Assembly: GCA_031284195.1 (NCBI GenBank)
Contig: JAITAI010000294.1
Location: 1-12,528 of the forward strand
Direction of reading: 5' to 3'
DNA: 12,528 nucleotides
Source of the DNA: Treponema sp.
GTDB lineage: Bacteria; Spirochaetota; Spirochaetia; Treponematales; Breznakiellaceae
Made by a program: the position numbers and the translations under genes. Positions 1 through 6,316 of the stretch are shown here, piece after piece. The stretch's first letter is position 1; each line of letters starts with the position of its first letter. The notes beneath the pieces were generated by a model. The model had not been told where the DNA came from, did not search any database, and saw only the letters and a list, made by a program, of their open reading frames with translations.

Positions 1-834
1 CTTGTCATGCAGCACAATCGACGTAGGGTCTCCATCAGAAGCGGTTTCTATATTGAGACTGTATTTGAGTAGGATGATCAGAAAAAGGGGTATGGTATAG
101 ACAAAAGCGCTGGTATGCAATCTTTGTACCGTTGCCGCGTCTATGCTCCATAAGGCATAAAATACCACACAGAGGGCTTGGCACATATACATATTTTTAT
201 CAAGGAAATTATGGGAATAAAAACGCATGACCGTCCGGGTTTCACTTCCCTTTCCCGGTCCGGTGATTTCATTTCTTCGTTTCCCTAAGCCAAGATAATA
301 GGCCCCCAGGGTAATCATCAAGTAGAGCCAGACAGAAATAGGGCTCCCGATAATCAGCGCGCCAAACAGGACTCGAATCACATAGCCTGAAGCGAGGATG
401 GTAATATCCACCAGGGGAATATTTTTTAAGCCGTAACTATAGCCGATATTAAGGGCCGCGTAGACTGCCAAAAGCCCCACCGCAGCCCAGGTAGTCAGCC
501 GGTTTTCCAGGATACCCAACAGGGACACCAGAACAACCAAAACCCCGGTTAATACTCCCAAGGTAACCCGGGCATGATGCACCGATATGCTCCCGGAGGC
601 TAAAGGCCGCAGGCGTTTAGTAGGGTGGAGGCGGTCTTTTTCTCTATCCTGTATATCATTGAGCACATACACGATGGAAGAGAGGATTGAAAAAGCCACA
701 AAGCCCAGTGCGGAGACTGCTAGAGCGTGGGTATTAAAAAAGCCGAGACTGAAAAAGAGGGGGATAAATATGAGCAGGTTTTTGATGTAATGGTGGAAGC
801 GCAGTAGACCGGCGTAATCTGTAAGGGTACTCAC
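1..834 (-). CDS. UbiA-family prenyltransferase, decaprenyl-phosphate phosphoribosyltransferase-like (3' end cut by window)
   Basis: Integral membrane protein of the UbiA superfamily. The first 278 codons are present and the frame is still open at base 1. The start is GTG at 834, chosen because GGGAGG lies six bases upstream. Residues 10-28 (LLRFHHYIKNLLIFIPLFF) match the N-terminus of the decaprenyl-phosphate phosphoribosyltransferase branch. The first aspartate-rich motif is N59-D60-x2-D63-x3-D67, followed by HPTKRLRPLASG (70-81). The second motif, YSYGLKNIPLVD (132-143), is followed by GYVIR (150-154). Several hydrophobic segments are visible, and the visible end (DPTSIVLHDK) resembles the family C-terminus, so perhaps only 10-30 residues are missing. 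By family it would transfer a phosphoribosyl or similar group to a polyprenyl phosphate at the membrane. The family is clear; the donor and acceptor are inferred. No partner genes are visible in the window. Confidence 0.85.
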   Translation of the reverse strand, partial: MSTLTDYAGLLRFHHYIKNLLIFIPLFFSLGFFNTHALAVSALGFVAFSILSSIVYVLNDIQDREKDRLHPTKRLRPLASGSISVHHARVTLGVLTGVLVVLVSLLGILENRLTTWAAVGLLAVYAALNIGYSYGLKNIPLVDITILASGYVIRVLFGALIIGSPISVWLYLMITLGAYYLGLGKRRNEITGPGKGSETRTVMRFYSHNFLDKNMYMCQALCVVFYALWSIDAATVQRLHTSAFVYTIPLFLIILLKYSLNIETASDGDPTSIVLHDK

Positions 835-998
835 TGCGATCCTCCCTGGACAGGAGGTAAATCCCTAAACCAAAATGGGGGGGTATAACAAATTACAAAC
901 GATCCTGTACATCATTACCAAACCTCTGTATAAAAAAGTATACTTTGTATGACCCATGAGCAGGTTTCAAAATCTGAGCTCTTAAAACCGTATAGCAT
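835..998 (-). other. Long leader of the UbiA-family gene with a G7 tract and a 12-bp palindrome
   Basis: Non-coding. It contains seven consecutive G on the plus strand at 877-883 (C7 in the presumed transcript, about 43 bases before the start codon) and a perfect palindrome AAAGTATACTTT at 935-946. Either could affect expression: homopolymer slippage for the first, repressor binding for the second. Nothing beyond the sequence supports this. No known riboswitch class was recognised. Confidence 0.3.
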
Positions 999-1027
999 AA
1001 TGTATAGAGAAAGAGGGGATATGTCAA
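999..1027 (-). promoter_or_regulatory. Sigma70-type promoter for the UbiA-family gene
   Basis: On the minus strand there is a consensus -35 TTGACA (1027-1022), a 17-base spacer, and a -10 TACATT (1004-999, four of six consensus bases). Transcription would start near 992, giving an untranslated leader of about 158 nt before the GTG at 834. The hexamers and spacing are seen; use as a promoter is inferred. Confidence 0.5.
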
Positions 1028-1064
1028 GAGGGTAAAGGACCATACATAGGAAAAACCCATAGCA

Positions 1065-1099
1065 TTTGCTCATACTTGGCTGTATACGGAATGAGCAAA
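1065..1099 (-). terminator. Inverted repeat downstream of azlD, possible terminator
   Basis: Perfect 9-bp arms TTTGCTCAT (1065-1073) and ATGAGCAAA (1091-1099) flank a 17-base loop. In the minus direction, coming from azlD, the stem is followed about ten bases later by TTTTT. The loop is long and the T run is displaced, so it is at best a weak intrinsic terminator. It could instead be a protein-binding dyad. The arms are seen; the role is inferred. Confidence 0.35.
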
Positions 1100-1159
1100 C
1101 CAGACTTGCTTTTTCACACGGTAACTAAAGCCTTATTCTGCTATCAATGAAAGTTATAG

Positions 1160-1528
1160 CTAACCAAACATCTTCGGCAGGACCGCTTCAATGAGCATAT
1201 ACACCATTGTACCGCCGCAGATGCTGAAGAGGGAATTCCGCTTCCACAGATGTACTAGAGCGGTAAAGCCCGCGGCAATGAACGCCGAGAGTCCCTGGGG
1301 GAAATCAGCGGTAAAAGGGACGCTTATGGCATTAAAGGCCAGTACCGTCATAGCTACCGGAGGAACGAGCTTTTCCACAAATTCCAGTAATGGTCCAAAG
1401 GTTTCCCCTGGTGCAGGGGGAACATCCTGCCTATCCCGGAAAAACAGGAAGGGCAGAACCCGGCAGAAAAAAATAACCGCCCCCATGAGCACCGTTAAGA
1501 TCAGGGCGCTGGGTATACTGACCATCAT
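1160..1528 (-). CDS. azlD: AzlD-like branched-chain amino acid transport protein
   Basis: Small membrane protein of 122 residues, the AzlD partner of the AzlC permease; together they export branched-chain amino acids in characterised members. It has hydrophobic segments at about residues 4-25, 45-62, 68-85 and 95-118, and the characteristic N-terminal R-x-LPF pattern appears as CRVLPFLFF. The ATG at 1528 overlaps the stop codon of azlC (ATGA), with AGAGG four bases before it, indicating translational coupling. The frame stays open much further upstream, but that part is azlC read in another frame. Length and position fit the family. The substrate is inferred from the family. Confidence 0.85.
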   Translation of the reverse strand: MMVSIPSALILTVLMGAVIFFCRVLPFLFFRDRQDVPPAPGETFGPLLEFVEKLVPPVAMTVLAFNAISVPFTADFPQGLSAFIAAGFTALVHLWKRNSLFSICGGTMVYMLIEAVLPKMFG

Positions 1529-2265
1529 GGGGCCTCTCGTAAGGGACGCCTTTGCAGCACTTGGACCAGGGCAAGGGAAACTCCCATGGCTGACAGGAGC
1601 GAAAGCCGGGAAGGAAGCATGAAAACCGCCAGAACCGCTACCAAGGCAGTAATCACGAAGATCCGGGCCTGCCGTACCCGGAGGATCTGTTCGATCATCA
1701 GGACCACAAAAAGAGCGGTCAAGGCAAACCCGATTCCTTCCATAGTAAACGGCAGTAGGGAACCCGTCGCAGCGCCGATCACCGAACCGATAACCCAATA
1801 CCCTTGATCCAACAGAGCGACCAAGAACATGAACCGCTGCCGCTCTTCCAGAGTATGGGCCCCAAGACCAGAAACGTTCTCGCCCGGTCCCTGGGGTTCA
1901 GGCAGGGAAGAAAGTAAGGCGAAGGTTTCATCGGTTAGGGCAAAGATAAGGTAATACTTGAATATTCCAGCAGCCTTGAAGCGCTTGTGCATGGAAAACC
2001 CATAAGCGATATGCCGGGCATTCACGACGAGCTGCACTAGGACAGCCTCCACCAGGGTGGTCCCTGCAGCAAAAAGCCCTACTGCCAGGTACTGACCAGC
2101 CCCGGCATACATGATAAGGCTCATCACCAAGGAGAGCCACCAGGGGTAACCTGCATCCACCAAAAGCAAGCCAAAGGCAATCCCTATGGCTAAATACCCG
2201 AGTAAAACCGGCACCGAATAGCGAAGAGCCTGCATGAACAATTTAGAATGAAACCAGCGATTCAT
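1525..2265 (-). CDS. azlC: AzlC-like branched-chain amino acid export permease
   Basis: Permease of the AzlC/YgaZ family, 246 residues from the chosen start. The N-terminal ALRYSVPVLLGYLAIGIAFGLL and the following MYAGAGQYLAVGLF and NARHIAYGFSMHKRF blocks are typical. A central stretch (roughly residues 120-150) is more polar (LPEPQGPGENVSGLGAHTLEE), and hydrophobic helices follow. By family it forms a large neutral amino acid exporter with AzlD. The start is uncertain. ATG at 2265 is preferred because the frame upstream to ATG 2304 (MDKPWPCPYTYKP) looks unlike the family and overlaps promoter hexamers. ATG 2235 is also possible. No clear ribosome-binding site precedes any of the three. The four-base overlap with azlD implies one transcript. 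Confidence 0.85.
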   Translation of the reverse strand: MNRWFHSKLFMQALRYSVPVLLGYLAIGIAFGLLLVDAGYPWWLSLVMSLIMYAGAGQYLAVGLFAAGTTLVEAVLVQLVVNARHIAYGFSMHKRFKAAGIFKYYLIFALTDETFALLSSLPEPQGPGENVSGLGAHTLEERQRFMFLVALLDQGYWVIGSVIGAATGSLLPFTMEGIGFALTALFVVLMIEQILRVRQARIFVITALVAVLAVFMLPSRLSLLSAMGVSLALVQVLQRRPLREAP

Positions 2266-2274
2266 GGGCTTATA

Positions 2275-2303
2275 AGTATACGGGCAAGGCCAGGGCTTGT
2301 CCA
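2275..2303 (-). promoter_or_regulatory. Promoter for azlCD, implying a near-leaderless mRNA
   Basis: On the minus strand, -35 TGGACA (2303-2298, five of six), a 17-base spacer, and -10 TATACT (2280-2275, five of six). The expected start near 2268 is about three bases before ATG 2265, which would explain the absence of a ribosome-binding site there. The hexamers are seen; promoter use and the leaderless reading are inferred. Confidence 0.45.
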
Positions 2304-2425
2304 TATTCTCATAGGGGTATGGGAGTTTTTTCTAGGATCCCCGATTCTTCTATAAAAGGACCCCCTCCAAAACTCACCGGTATTCGTAAAAGGGGCAAAT
2401 TTTGCGTATAGCATAATTTTTAGTA

Positions 2426-2454
2426 TTGCCGCAATGCCTGCTATTTAGTATTTT
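2426..2454 (+). promoter_or_regulatory. Candidate groEL promoter
   Basis: TTGCCG (2426-2431), a 17-base spacer, and TATTTT (2449-2454), each matching four of six consensus bases. Transcription would start near 2461, giving a leader of about 163 nt. Other AT-rich -10-like stretches lie upstream (TATAAA at 2351, CATAAT at 2412) without good -35 partners, so the assignment is tentative. A heat-shock sigma factor site cannot be excluded. Confidence 0.3.
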
Positions 2455-2462
2455 ATAAAGAA

Positions 2463-2483
2463 GCCTCAGACACGATATGAGGC
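2463..2483 (+). promoter_or_regulatory. Dyad GCCTCA-N9-TGAGGC at the presumed groEL transcription start
   Basis: Perfect 6-bp arms at 2463-2468 and 2478-2483 are separated by nine bases. The nine-base spacer and the position just after a -10 candidate resemble a CIRCE operator, but the arms do not match the CIRCE consensus TTAGCACTC/GAGTGCTAA. It may be an operator for another regulator or a short 5' hairpin in the mRNA. The repeat is seen; its role is unknown. Confidence 0.4.
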
Positions 2484-2502
2484 GATACCTTATTTCATAA
2501 CA

Positions 2503-2601
2503 TACCGATTTATTCGCCGGCAGGAGAGAAGCACTGGTAAGGTAGCCCTGTTTATGGGTAATGGGAGGGTGAAGACCACCTTTCCATCGAATTAATCGGT
2601 A
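2503..2601 (+). promoter_or_regulatory. Structured 5' leader of groEL (candidate cis-regulatory RNA)
   Basis: An outer stem pairs 2503-2516 with 2588-2601 (13 of 14 pairs, one U-U mismatch). It closes around 71 nt. Directly stacked inside is an 11-bp hairpin, 2561-2571 with 2577-2587, loop AAGAC, two G-U pairs. Weaker internal pairs are possible at 2517-2520/2534-2537 and 2545-2548/2556-2559. The outer stem ends seven bases before the groEL ribosome-binding site AGAGGAG (2608-2614), so folding could control its exposure. A 13-codon ORF (ATG 2554 to TAA 2595) lies inside. I could not match it to a known riboswitch or thermometer. Pairing was found by eye; no folding program was run. Confidence 0.4.
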
Positions 2602-2623
2602 AATAAAAGAGGAGAAAAGAAAA

Positions 2624-4270
2624 ATGGCGAAACAGTTGTTGTTCAACGAAGATGCCCGTCGTAGGTTGCTCGCGGGGGTTGAGCAAATTTCTAAGGCCGT
2701 CAAGGTTACCCTCGGGCCCAAGGGGCGGAATGTTCTGTTAGACAAAAAATTCGGAGCCCCTACGGTTACTAAAGACGGTGTTTCTGTGGCAAAAGAAGTA
2801 GAACTGGAAGATCCCTATGAGAATATGGGAGCTCAACTTCTCAAGGAAGTAGCCACCAAAACCAATGATGTAGCAGGAGATGGCACCACCACTGCTACGG
2901 TGTTGGCCTATTCCCTGGTTAAAGAGGGGCTTAAATCCGTAGCTGCTGGGATGACCCCTATTGAGTTGAAACGGGGTATTGACAAGGCCGTAGAGATCGC
3001 AGTTGAAGAAATCAAAAAAAATGCCAAAGAAATCAAAGATAAAGAAGAAATTTCCCACGTTGCTTCAGTTTCAGCCAATAATGACAATGAAATCGGTAAG
3101 ACCATCGCAGACGCCATGGACAAAGTCGGCAAAGACGGGGTTATCACCGTGGAAGAATCCAAAACTATGGATACCACCATCGAATTTGTGGAAGGTATGC
3201 AGTTTGACCGAGGCTATATTTCCGCGTATTTCGTAACCGACCGGGATACCATGTCCAGTGTATACGAAGATGTGTATATCCTCATTCATGACAAGAAAAT
3301 TTCTTCCATGAAGGATATGCTACCCCTCCTTGAGAAGGTTGCCCAGAGCGGCAAGCCCCTGCTCATTATTGCCGAAGATGTGGATGGTGAAGCCCTTTCT
3401 ACTCTGGTGCTGAACAGTCTGCGGGGTACCCTCAGGACCTGTGCGGTTAAGGCTCCTGGTTTTGGAGATCGCCGCAAGGCTATGTTGGAAGACATTGCCA
3501 TCCTCACTGGGGGAGAAGTCATCACCGAAGAACTGGGGATCAAACTGGAAAATACCGAAATTTCCCAGCTTGGTAAAGCCAAGACCGTCAAGATTGACAA
3601 GGACAACACCACCGTCATCAACGGTGCGGGAAAACCCAAGGAAATCCAGGATCGGATCGCCCAGATCAAGGCTCAGATCGAAGATACCACTTCTGACTAC
3701 GACCGGGAGAAACTGCAAGAGCGGCTTGCGAAGCTGGCCGGAGGGGTGGCAGTAATCAACGTGGGAGCGGCCACTGAAGTAGAGCTGAAAGAGAAGAAAC
3801 ACCGGGTCGAAGACGCCCTTTCCGCCACCCGTGCCGCTATTGAAGAAGGAATCGTCAGCGGCGGTGAAATTGCCCTGATTCAGGCGGCTATTGCCTTGGA
3901 CAAAGCGGATACCACCGGGCTCACGGACGACGAAAAGGTGGGTTTCAAGATCGTTAAACGCGCCTTGGAAGAACCCATCCGGCAGATCGCAGAAAACGCG
4001 GGCCTTGACGGCGCGGTCATCGCAGACAAAGCCAAGACCGAAAAGAAGGGGATCGGCTTTGATGCGGCTAAGATGGAATGGGTGGATATGGTGAACGCCG
4101 GTATCATCGATCCCGCGAAGGTAACCCGTTCTGCTCTCCAGAACGCCGCTTCCATCGCGAGCCTCTTACTCACCACTGAATGTGCCATCACCGACATCCC
4201 TGAAAAGAAGGAAGCTGCTCCTATGCCCGGTGGTGGCGGAATGGGCGGTATGGGGGGAATGGACTACTAA
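2624..4270 (+). CDS. groEL: 60-kDa chaperonin GroEL
   Basis: Cytoplasmic double-ring chaperonin that folds proteins with ATP and the GroES lid. The 548-residue length is normal. Visible landmarks are LGPKGRNVLLDKKFGAPTVT (30-49), TKDGV around D52, the nucleotide loop GDGTTTATVLA (85-95), the catalytic aspartate D397 in RVEDALSATRAA, and the Gly-Met tail GGGGMGGMGGMDY. E415 occupies the place of the third glycine in the usual GGG after EEGxVxG; the two preceding glycines are kept. The start ATG follows AGAGGAG by nine bases. No groES lies on either side; separate groES and groEL loci are known in Treponema. A hairpin follows the gene. Regulation probably acts through the long leader; no CIRCE was found. 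Confidence 0.98.
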   Translation: MAKQLLFNEDARRRLLAGVEQISKAVKVTLGPKGRNVLLDKKFGAPTVTKDGVSVAKEVELEDPYENMGAQLLKEVATKTNDVAGDGTTTATVLAYSLVKEGLKSVAAGMTPIELKRGIDKAVEIAVEEIKKNAKEIKDKEEISHVASVSANNDNEIGKTIADAMDKVGKDGVITVEESKTMDTTIEFVEGMQFDRGYISAYFVTDRDTMSSVYEDVYILIHDKKISSMKDMLPLLEKVAQSGKPLLIIAEDVDGEALSTLVLNSLRGTLRTCAVKAPGFGDRRKAMLEDIAILTGGEVITEELGIKLENTEISQLGKAKTVKIDKDNTTVINGAGKPKEIQDRIAQIKAQIEDTTSDYDREKLQERLAKLAGGVAVINVGAATEVELKEKKHRVEDALSATRAAIEEGIVSGGEIALIQAAIALDKADTTGLTDDEKVGFKIVKRALEEPIRQIAENAGLDGAVIADKAKTEKKGIGFDAAKMEWVDMVNAGIIDPAKVTRSALQNAASIASLLLTTECAITDIPEKKEAAPMPGGGGMGGMGGMDY

Positions 4271-4292
4271 ACCTTTAAACCGCCAGGGTACT

Positions 4293-4321
4293 GTGGAGGG
4301 GTTTTGCTTAGACCCCTCCAC
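4293..4321. terminator. Hairpin between convergent groEL and hpf
   Basis: A perfect 10-bp stem, GTGGAGGGGT (4293-4302) with ACCCCTCCAC (4312-4321), loop of nine bases, lies between the convergent 3' ends of groEL and hpf. Neither strand has a T run directly after the stem, so it is not a textbook intrinsic terminator. Position and symmetry suggest a shared, bidirectional transcript-end structure. Confidence 0.6.
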
Positions 4322-4341
4322 CCTATCCTCAAACCAACGCT

Positions 4342-4632
4342 TTAGCGTTTAGCGACAATTTTTTCCTTTTCTTTGATTATTTTAGCATCCAGTTTATCAA
4401 TGAGTTTATCAATGGCCGCGTTGAGTTCAAAATCGGTTTCTTTGAGGTGAACCGATACGCCCCAGCGAAAATTGACCTGTACCTCTACAGCGAAGTCCTT
4501 ATCCTTAGTAAGGGTAAACAGGAGATCAATGATCATATTTTCTGCATTATGTATGCGCCCCAGTTTACGATTCAGGTATTCCCGGGCATCATCCTTCAAA
4601 GTGAAATGAACGGCCTTGATGTCAATATTCAT
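4342..4632 (-). CDS. hpf: Ribosome hibernation-promoting factor, short form
   Basis: A 96-residue HPF/RaiA-family protein. It begins MNIDIKAVHFTLKDDAREYLNRKLGRI and ends with a lysine-rich tail (IIKEKEKIVAKR). The order of strand, helix, three strands and helix, and ADxxxAIDKLIDKLDxKI-like text (here NAAIDKLIDKLDAKI), fit the family. Short HPF binds the decoding region of the 30S subunit and promotes inactive 100S ribosomes in resting cells. The long-form C-terminal dimerisation domain is absent. The start ATG 4632 has AGGAG seven bases upstream. It lies 100 bases downstream of rpoN in the same direction, a pairing also seen in proteobacteria, but a hairpin in the gap may reduce read-through. 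Confidence 0.93.
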   Translation of the reverse strand: MNIDIKAVHFTLKDDAREYLNRKLGRIHNAENMIIDLLFTLTKDKDFAVEVQVNFRWGVSVHLKETDFELNAAIDKLIDKLDAKIIKEKEKIVAKR

Positions 4633-4660
4633 AATAACTCCTATAATTAAGAAAATATAA

Positions 4661-4679
4661 AGGCTTTTTCAAAAGGTCA
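4661..4679 (-). repeat. 19-base dispersed repeat, copy 1
   Basis: The minus strand reads TGACCTTTTGAAAAAGCCT, identical over 19 bases to 7966-7984 on the plus strand. Both copies are just downstream of genes (rpoN, znuB) and in the same orientation relative to transcription. This suggests a short dispersed element or a common 3'-end signal. Confidence 0.7.
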
Positions 4680-4695
4680 GATCTTGAAAAAGGCT
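4661..4695 (-). terminator. Hairpin between rpoN and hpf, possible attenuator
   Basis: CTTTTTCAA (4664-4672) pairs perfectly with TTGAAAAAG (4684-4692) across an 11-base loop; one mismatch and two more pairs extend it. In the minus direction the stem is followed by a T/A-rich tract (TTATATTTTC), as in a weak intrinsic terminator. It would set the ratio of rpoN to hpf transcript. One arm and the loop contain a 19-base sequence also found at 7966. Confidence 0.5.
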
Positions 4696-4732
4696 CTATT
4701 TTATACAGAAAACAATAACCCCCTAGTACAGT

Positions 4733-6088
4733 TCACCGGGTATATGACGAGCCCAGATCCAGTTCGTTCCGATATTTTGCAACGGTTCGTCTGGCAAGGG
4801 AAATTCCCCGTTTAGCTAGGAGTCCGGCTATTTCCTGATCTGAAAAATGCCGATCCTCCCCTGATATGAGTTCTCTGATTATTGCTTTGACTCCCTCTTT
4901 GGAAAAACGGGAACCCCCGGAACCTGCCCCGCTTATGGAATTGGTAAAAAAGTGACGGAGTTCAAAAATACCCCATTCGGTCTGCATGTATTTACCATTG
5001 GCAGTCCGGGAAACCGTGGTCTCATGAACCCCCAGTTCTCCAGCTATATCCCGCAAGGTAAGGGGAGCTAGGTATTTAGGACCGTTTACGAAAAATGAAC
5101 GCTGGAATTCTACGATGGCCCGAGAAACCCGCAGGAGGGTATGATTCCGCCGGTTGATGGATTGGATAAACCAGCGGGCCTCTTTGATGTTTTCCTTGAC
5201 AAAATCCCGGGCAGGCTTATCTCCTCCTTTTTTGTCGGAGATTTGCATAAAAAAGGGGTTGATCCCTAATACAGGAATTTCCTCATGGTTGAGGAGAATC
5301 ACGAATTCTCCTTCTTTTTTGAAAACCTGCACATCAGGAACCACGTACCGGGTATCTCCAGAAGCGAATTGCCGGCCAGGAAAAGGAGATAAAGCCCGGA
5401 TCCGTTCAAAAATATACTCGGTCTCTGCTAGGGTACGATTTAACTTCTTCGCAAGATCCGCAACTTTCACCCGTTCCAGGAGTTCCAGGTATGAAAGGGC
5501 CTCCAGCATACCCTCTGGGGCATCCGGGAGCAGGGCAATCTGGACCCGCAGGGATTCCCGGTAATCTGCAGTACAGGTACCCACCGGATCCAGGGACTGC
5601 ACCAGTTGCATGGCTGCCTGTATTTGAGCCGCCGGTTCCCCTGGCAAGAGCTGTTCCACCGGTTCCTTATGGAAACCGTCGTTGTCCAAGTTTTGGATGA
5701 GCAGTTCTCCTAGACGCCAGGTTTCCGCATCTATCGGTTCAAGCCGTAACTGCCATAAAAGATGTTCTTGAAGGGTTTCAGATCGAGTAAGGACGCCTTC
5801 GATCAATTTATGCTGTTCATCAGCGGCTTCATCCCCATTACGGCGAAGGTAGCCCGAATCAGAAGCGGCCTCAAAATAGTCGTCATCTTCTTTTTGAGAA
5901 CCGGATGCTCCCTCCAGGGAAACCATGAGCGGATCTTTCACCAGTTCCAAAGCAGGGTTCCGTTCAATTTCCGCTTCTATAGTTTCCCGGAGTTCGACCA
6001 TAGGAAGCTCCATCAGTTTGATGGACTGATAGAGCTGAGGACTCATCTTTAACCGTTGCTCCTGAACCAAGGAGGGACGTAACTGCAC
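4733..6088 (-). CDS. rpoN: RNA polymerase sigma-54 factor
   Basis: Sigma-54 directs RNA polymerase to -24/-12 promoters and needs an AAA+ activator. Region I (about residues 1-50) has LVQEQRLKMSPQLYQSIKLM and the following ELPMVELR. An acidic stretch (KEDDDYFEA) follows. The helix-turn-helix LRDIAGELGVHETTVSRT lies at about 340-357, and the RpoN box reads ARRTVAKYRN near the C-terminus, against the usual ARRTVAKYRE. GTG at 6088 is chosen because AGAGGAG lies seven bases upstream; the in-frame TTG at 6094 would be only one base from that site. This gives 451 residues, near the family norm. It is the first gene of rpoN-hpf, with its own sigma70-type promoter. No convincing -24/-12 site was found in the window. 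Confidence 0.96.
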   Translation of the reverse strand: MQLRPSLVQEQRLKMSPQLYQSIKLMELPMVELRETIEAEIERNPALELVKDPLMVSLEGASGSQKEDDDYFEAASDSGYLRRNGDEAADEQHKLIEGVLTRSETLQEHLLWQLRLEPIDAETWRLGELLIQNLDNDGFHKEPVEQLLPGEPAAQIQAAMQLVQSLDPVGTCTADYRESLRVQIALLPDAPEGMLEALSYLELLERVKVADLAKKLNRTLAETEYIFERIRALSPFPGRQFASGDTRYVVPDVQVFKKEGEFVILLNHEEIPVLGINPFFMQISDKKGGDKPARDFVKENIKEARWFIQSINRRNHTLLRVSRAIVEFQRSFFVNGPKYLAPLTLRDIAGELGVHETTVSRTANGKYMQTEWGIFELRHFFTNSISGAGSGGSRFSKEGVKAIIRELISGEDRHFSDQEIAGLLAKRGISLARRTVAKYRNELDLGSSYTR

Positions 6089-6095
6089 GAACAAA

Positions 6096-6102
6096 CTCCT
6101 CT
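6096..6102 (-). promoter_or_regulatory. Ribosome-binding site that decides the rpoN start
   Basis: The minus strand reads AGAGGAG, seven bases before GTG 6088 and one base before TTG 6094. The spacing strongly favours the GTG. Confidence 0.75.
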
Positions 6103-6121
6103 TTGAACGAACCCTTATCTA

Positions 6122-6150
6122 ACTATCCTTCCTGAAAGGGAATTTGTCAA
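6122..6150 (-). promoter_or_regulatory. Sigma70-type promoter for rpoN-hpf
   Basis: On the minus strand, a consensus TTGACA (6150-6145), a 17-base spacer, and GATAGT (6127-6122, four of six). The predicted transcript start near 6115 gives a leader of about 27 nt, which includes the ribosome-binding site of rpoN. Confidence 0.6.
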
Positions 6151-6316
6151 GAACGGCCACCGGCTTTCTAGGATAAACCCATAAACAAAGTAAAAATAGA
6201 GAAACGAGTTACCGCCATACCTCCCTCACTGTTTCTATACCGGTATCCTGAGCCGCTCCCTATGAAATCCATCAAAGGGCCTGAGACGGGTCTCCCATTC
6301 CTCTTTTCAAACACCC
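6151..6316. other. Divergent rpoN/znuC gap with two small palindromes
   Basis: No gene is supported here. The stretch contains a perfect 10-bp palindrome ATACCGGTAT (6237-6246) and a hairpin GAGAC-GG-GTCTC (6283-6294). Either could be an operator shared by the divergent genes, but nothing links them to a known regulator. Confidence 0.3.

Noticed and set aside
1529..1798. N-terminal extension of azlD to 1798
   Set aside because: The extra residues are azlC read in another frame. The ATGA overlap at 1525-1528 with AGAGG upstream gives the natural start.
2305..2623. CIRCE operator (TTAGCACTC-N9-GAGTGCTAA) upstream of groEL
   Set aside because: Looked for on both strands and not found. Only the unrelated dyad at 2463-2483 has similar geometry.
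2884..2899. TGGCAC-N5-CTGC, similar to a sigma-54 -24/-12 site
   Set aside because: It lies within the highly conserved nucleotide-loop codons of groEL, mismatches the -12 element, and has no gene to serve.
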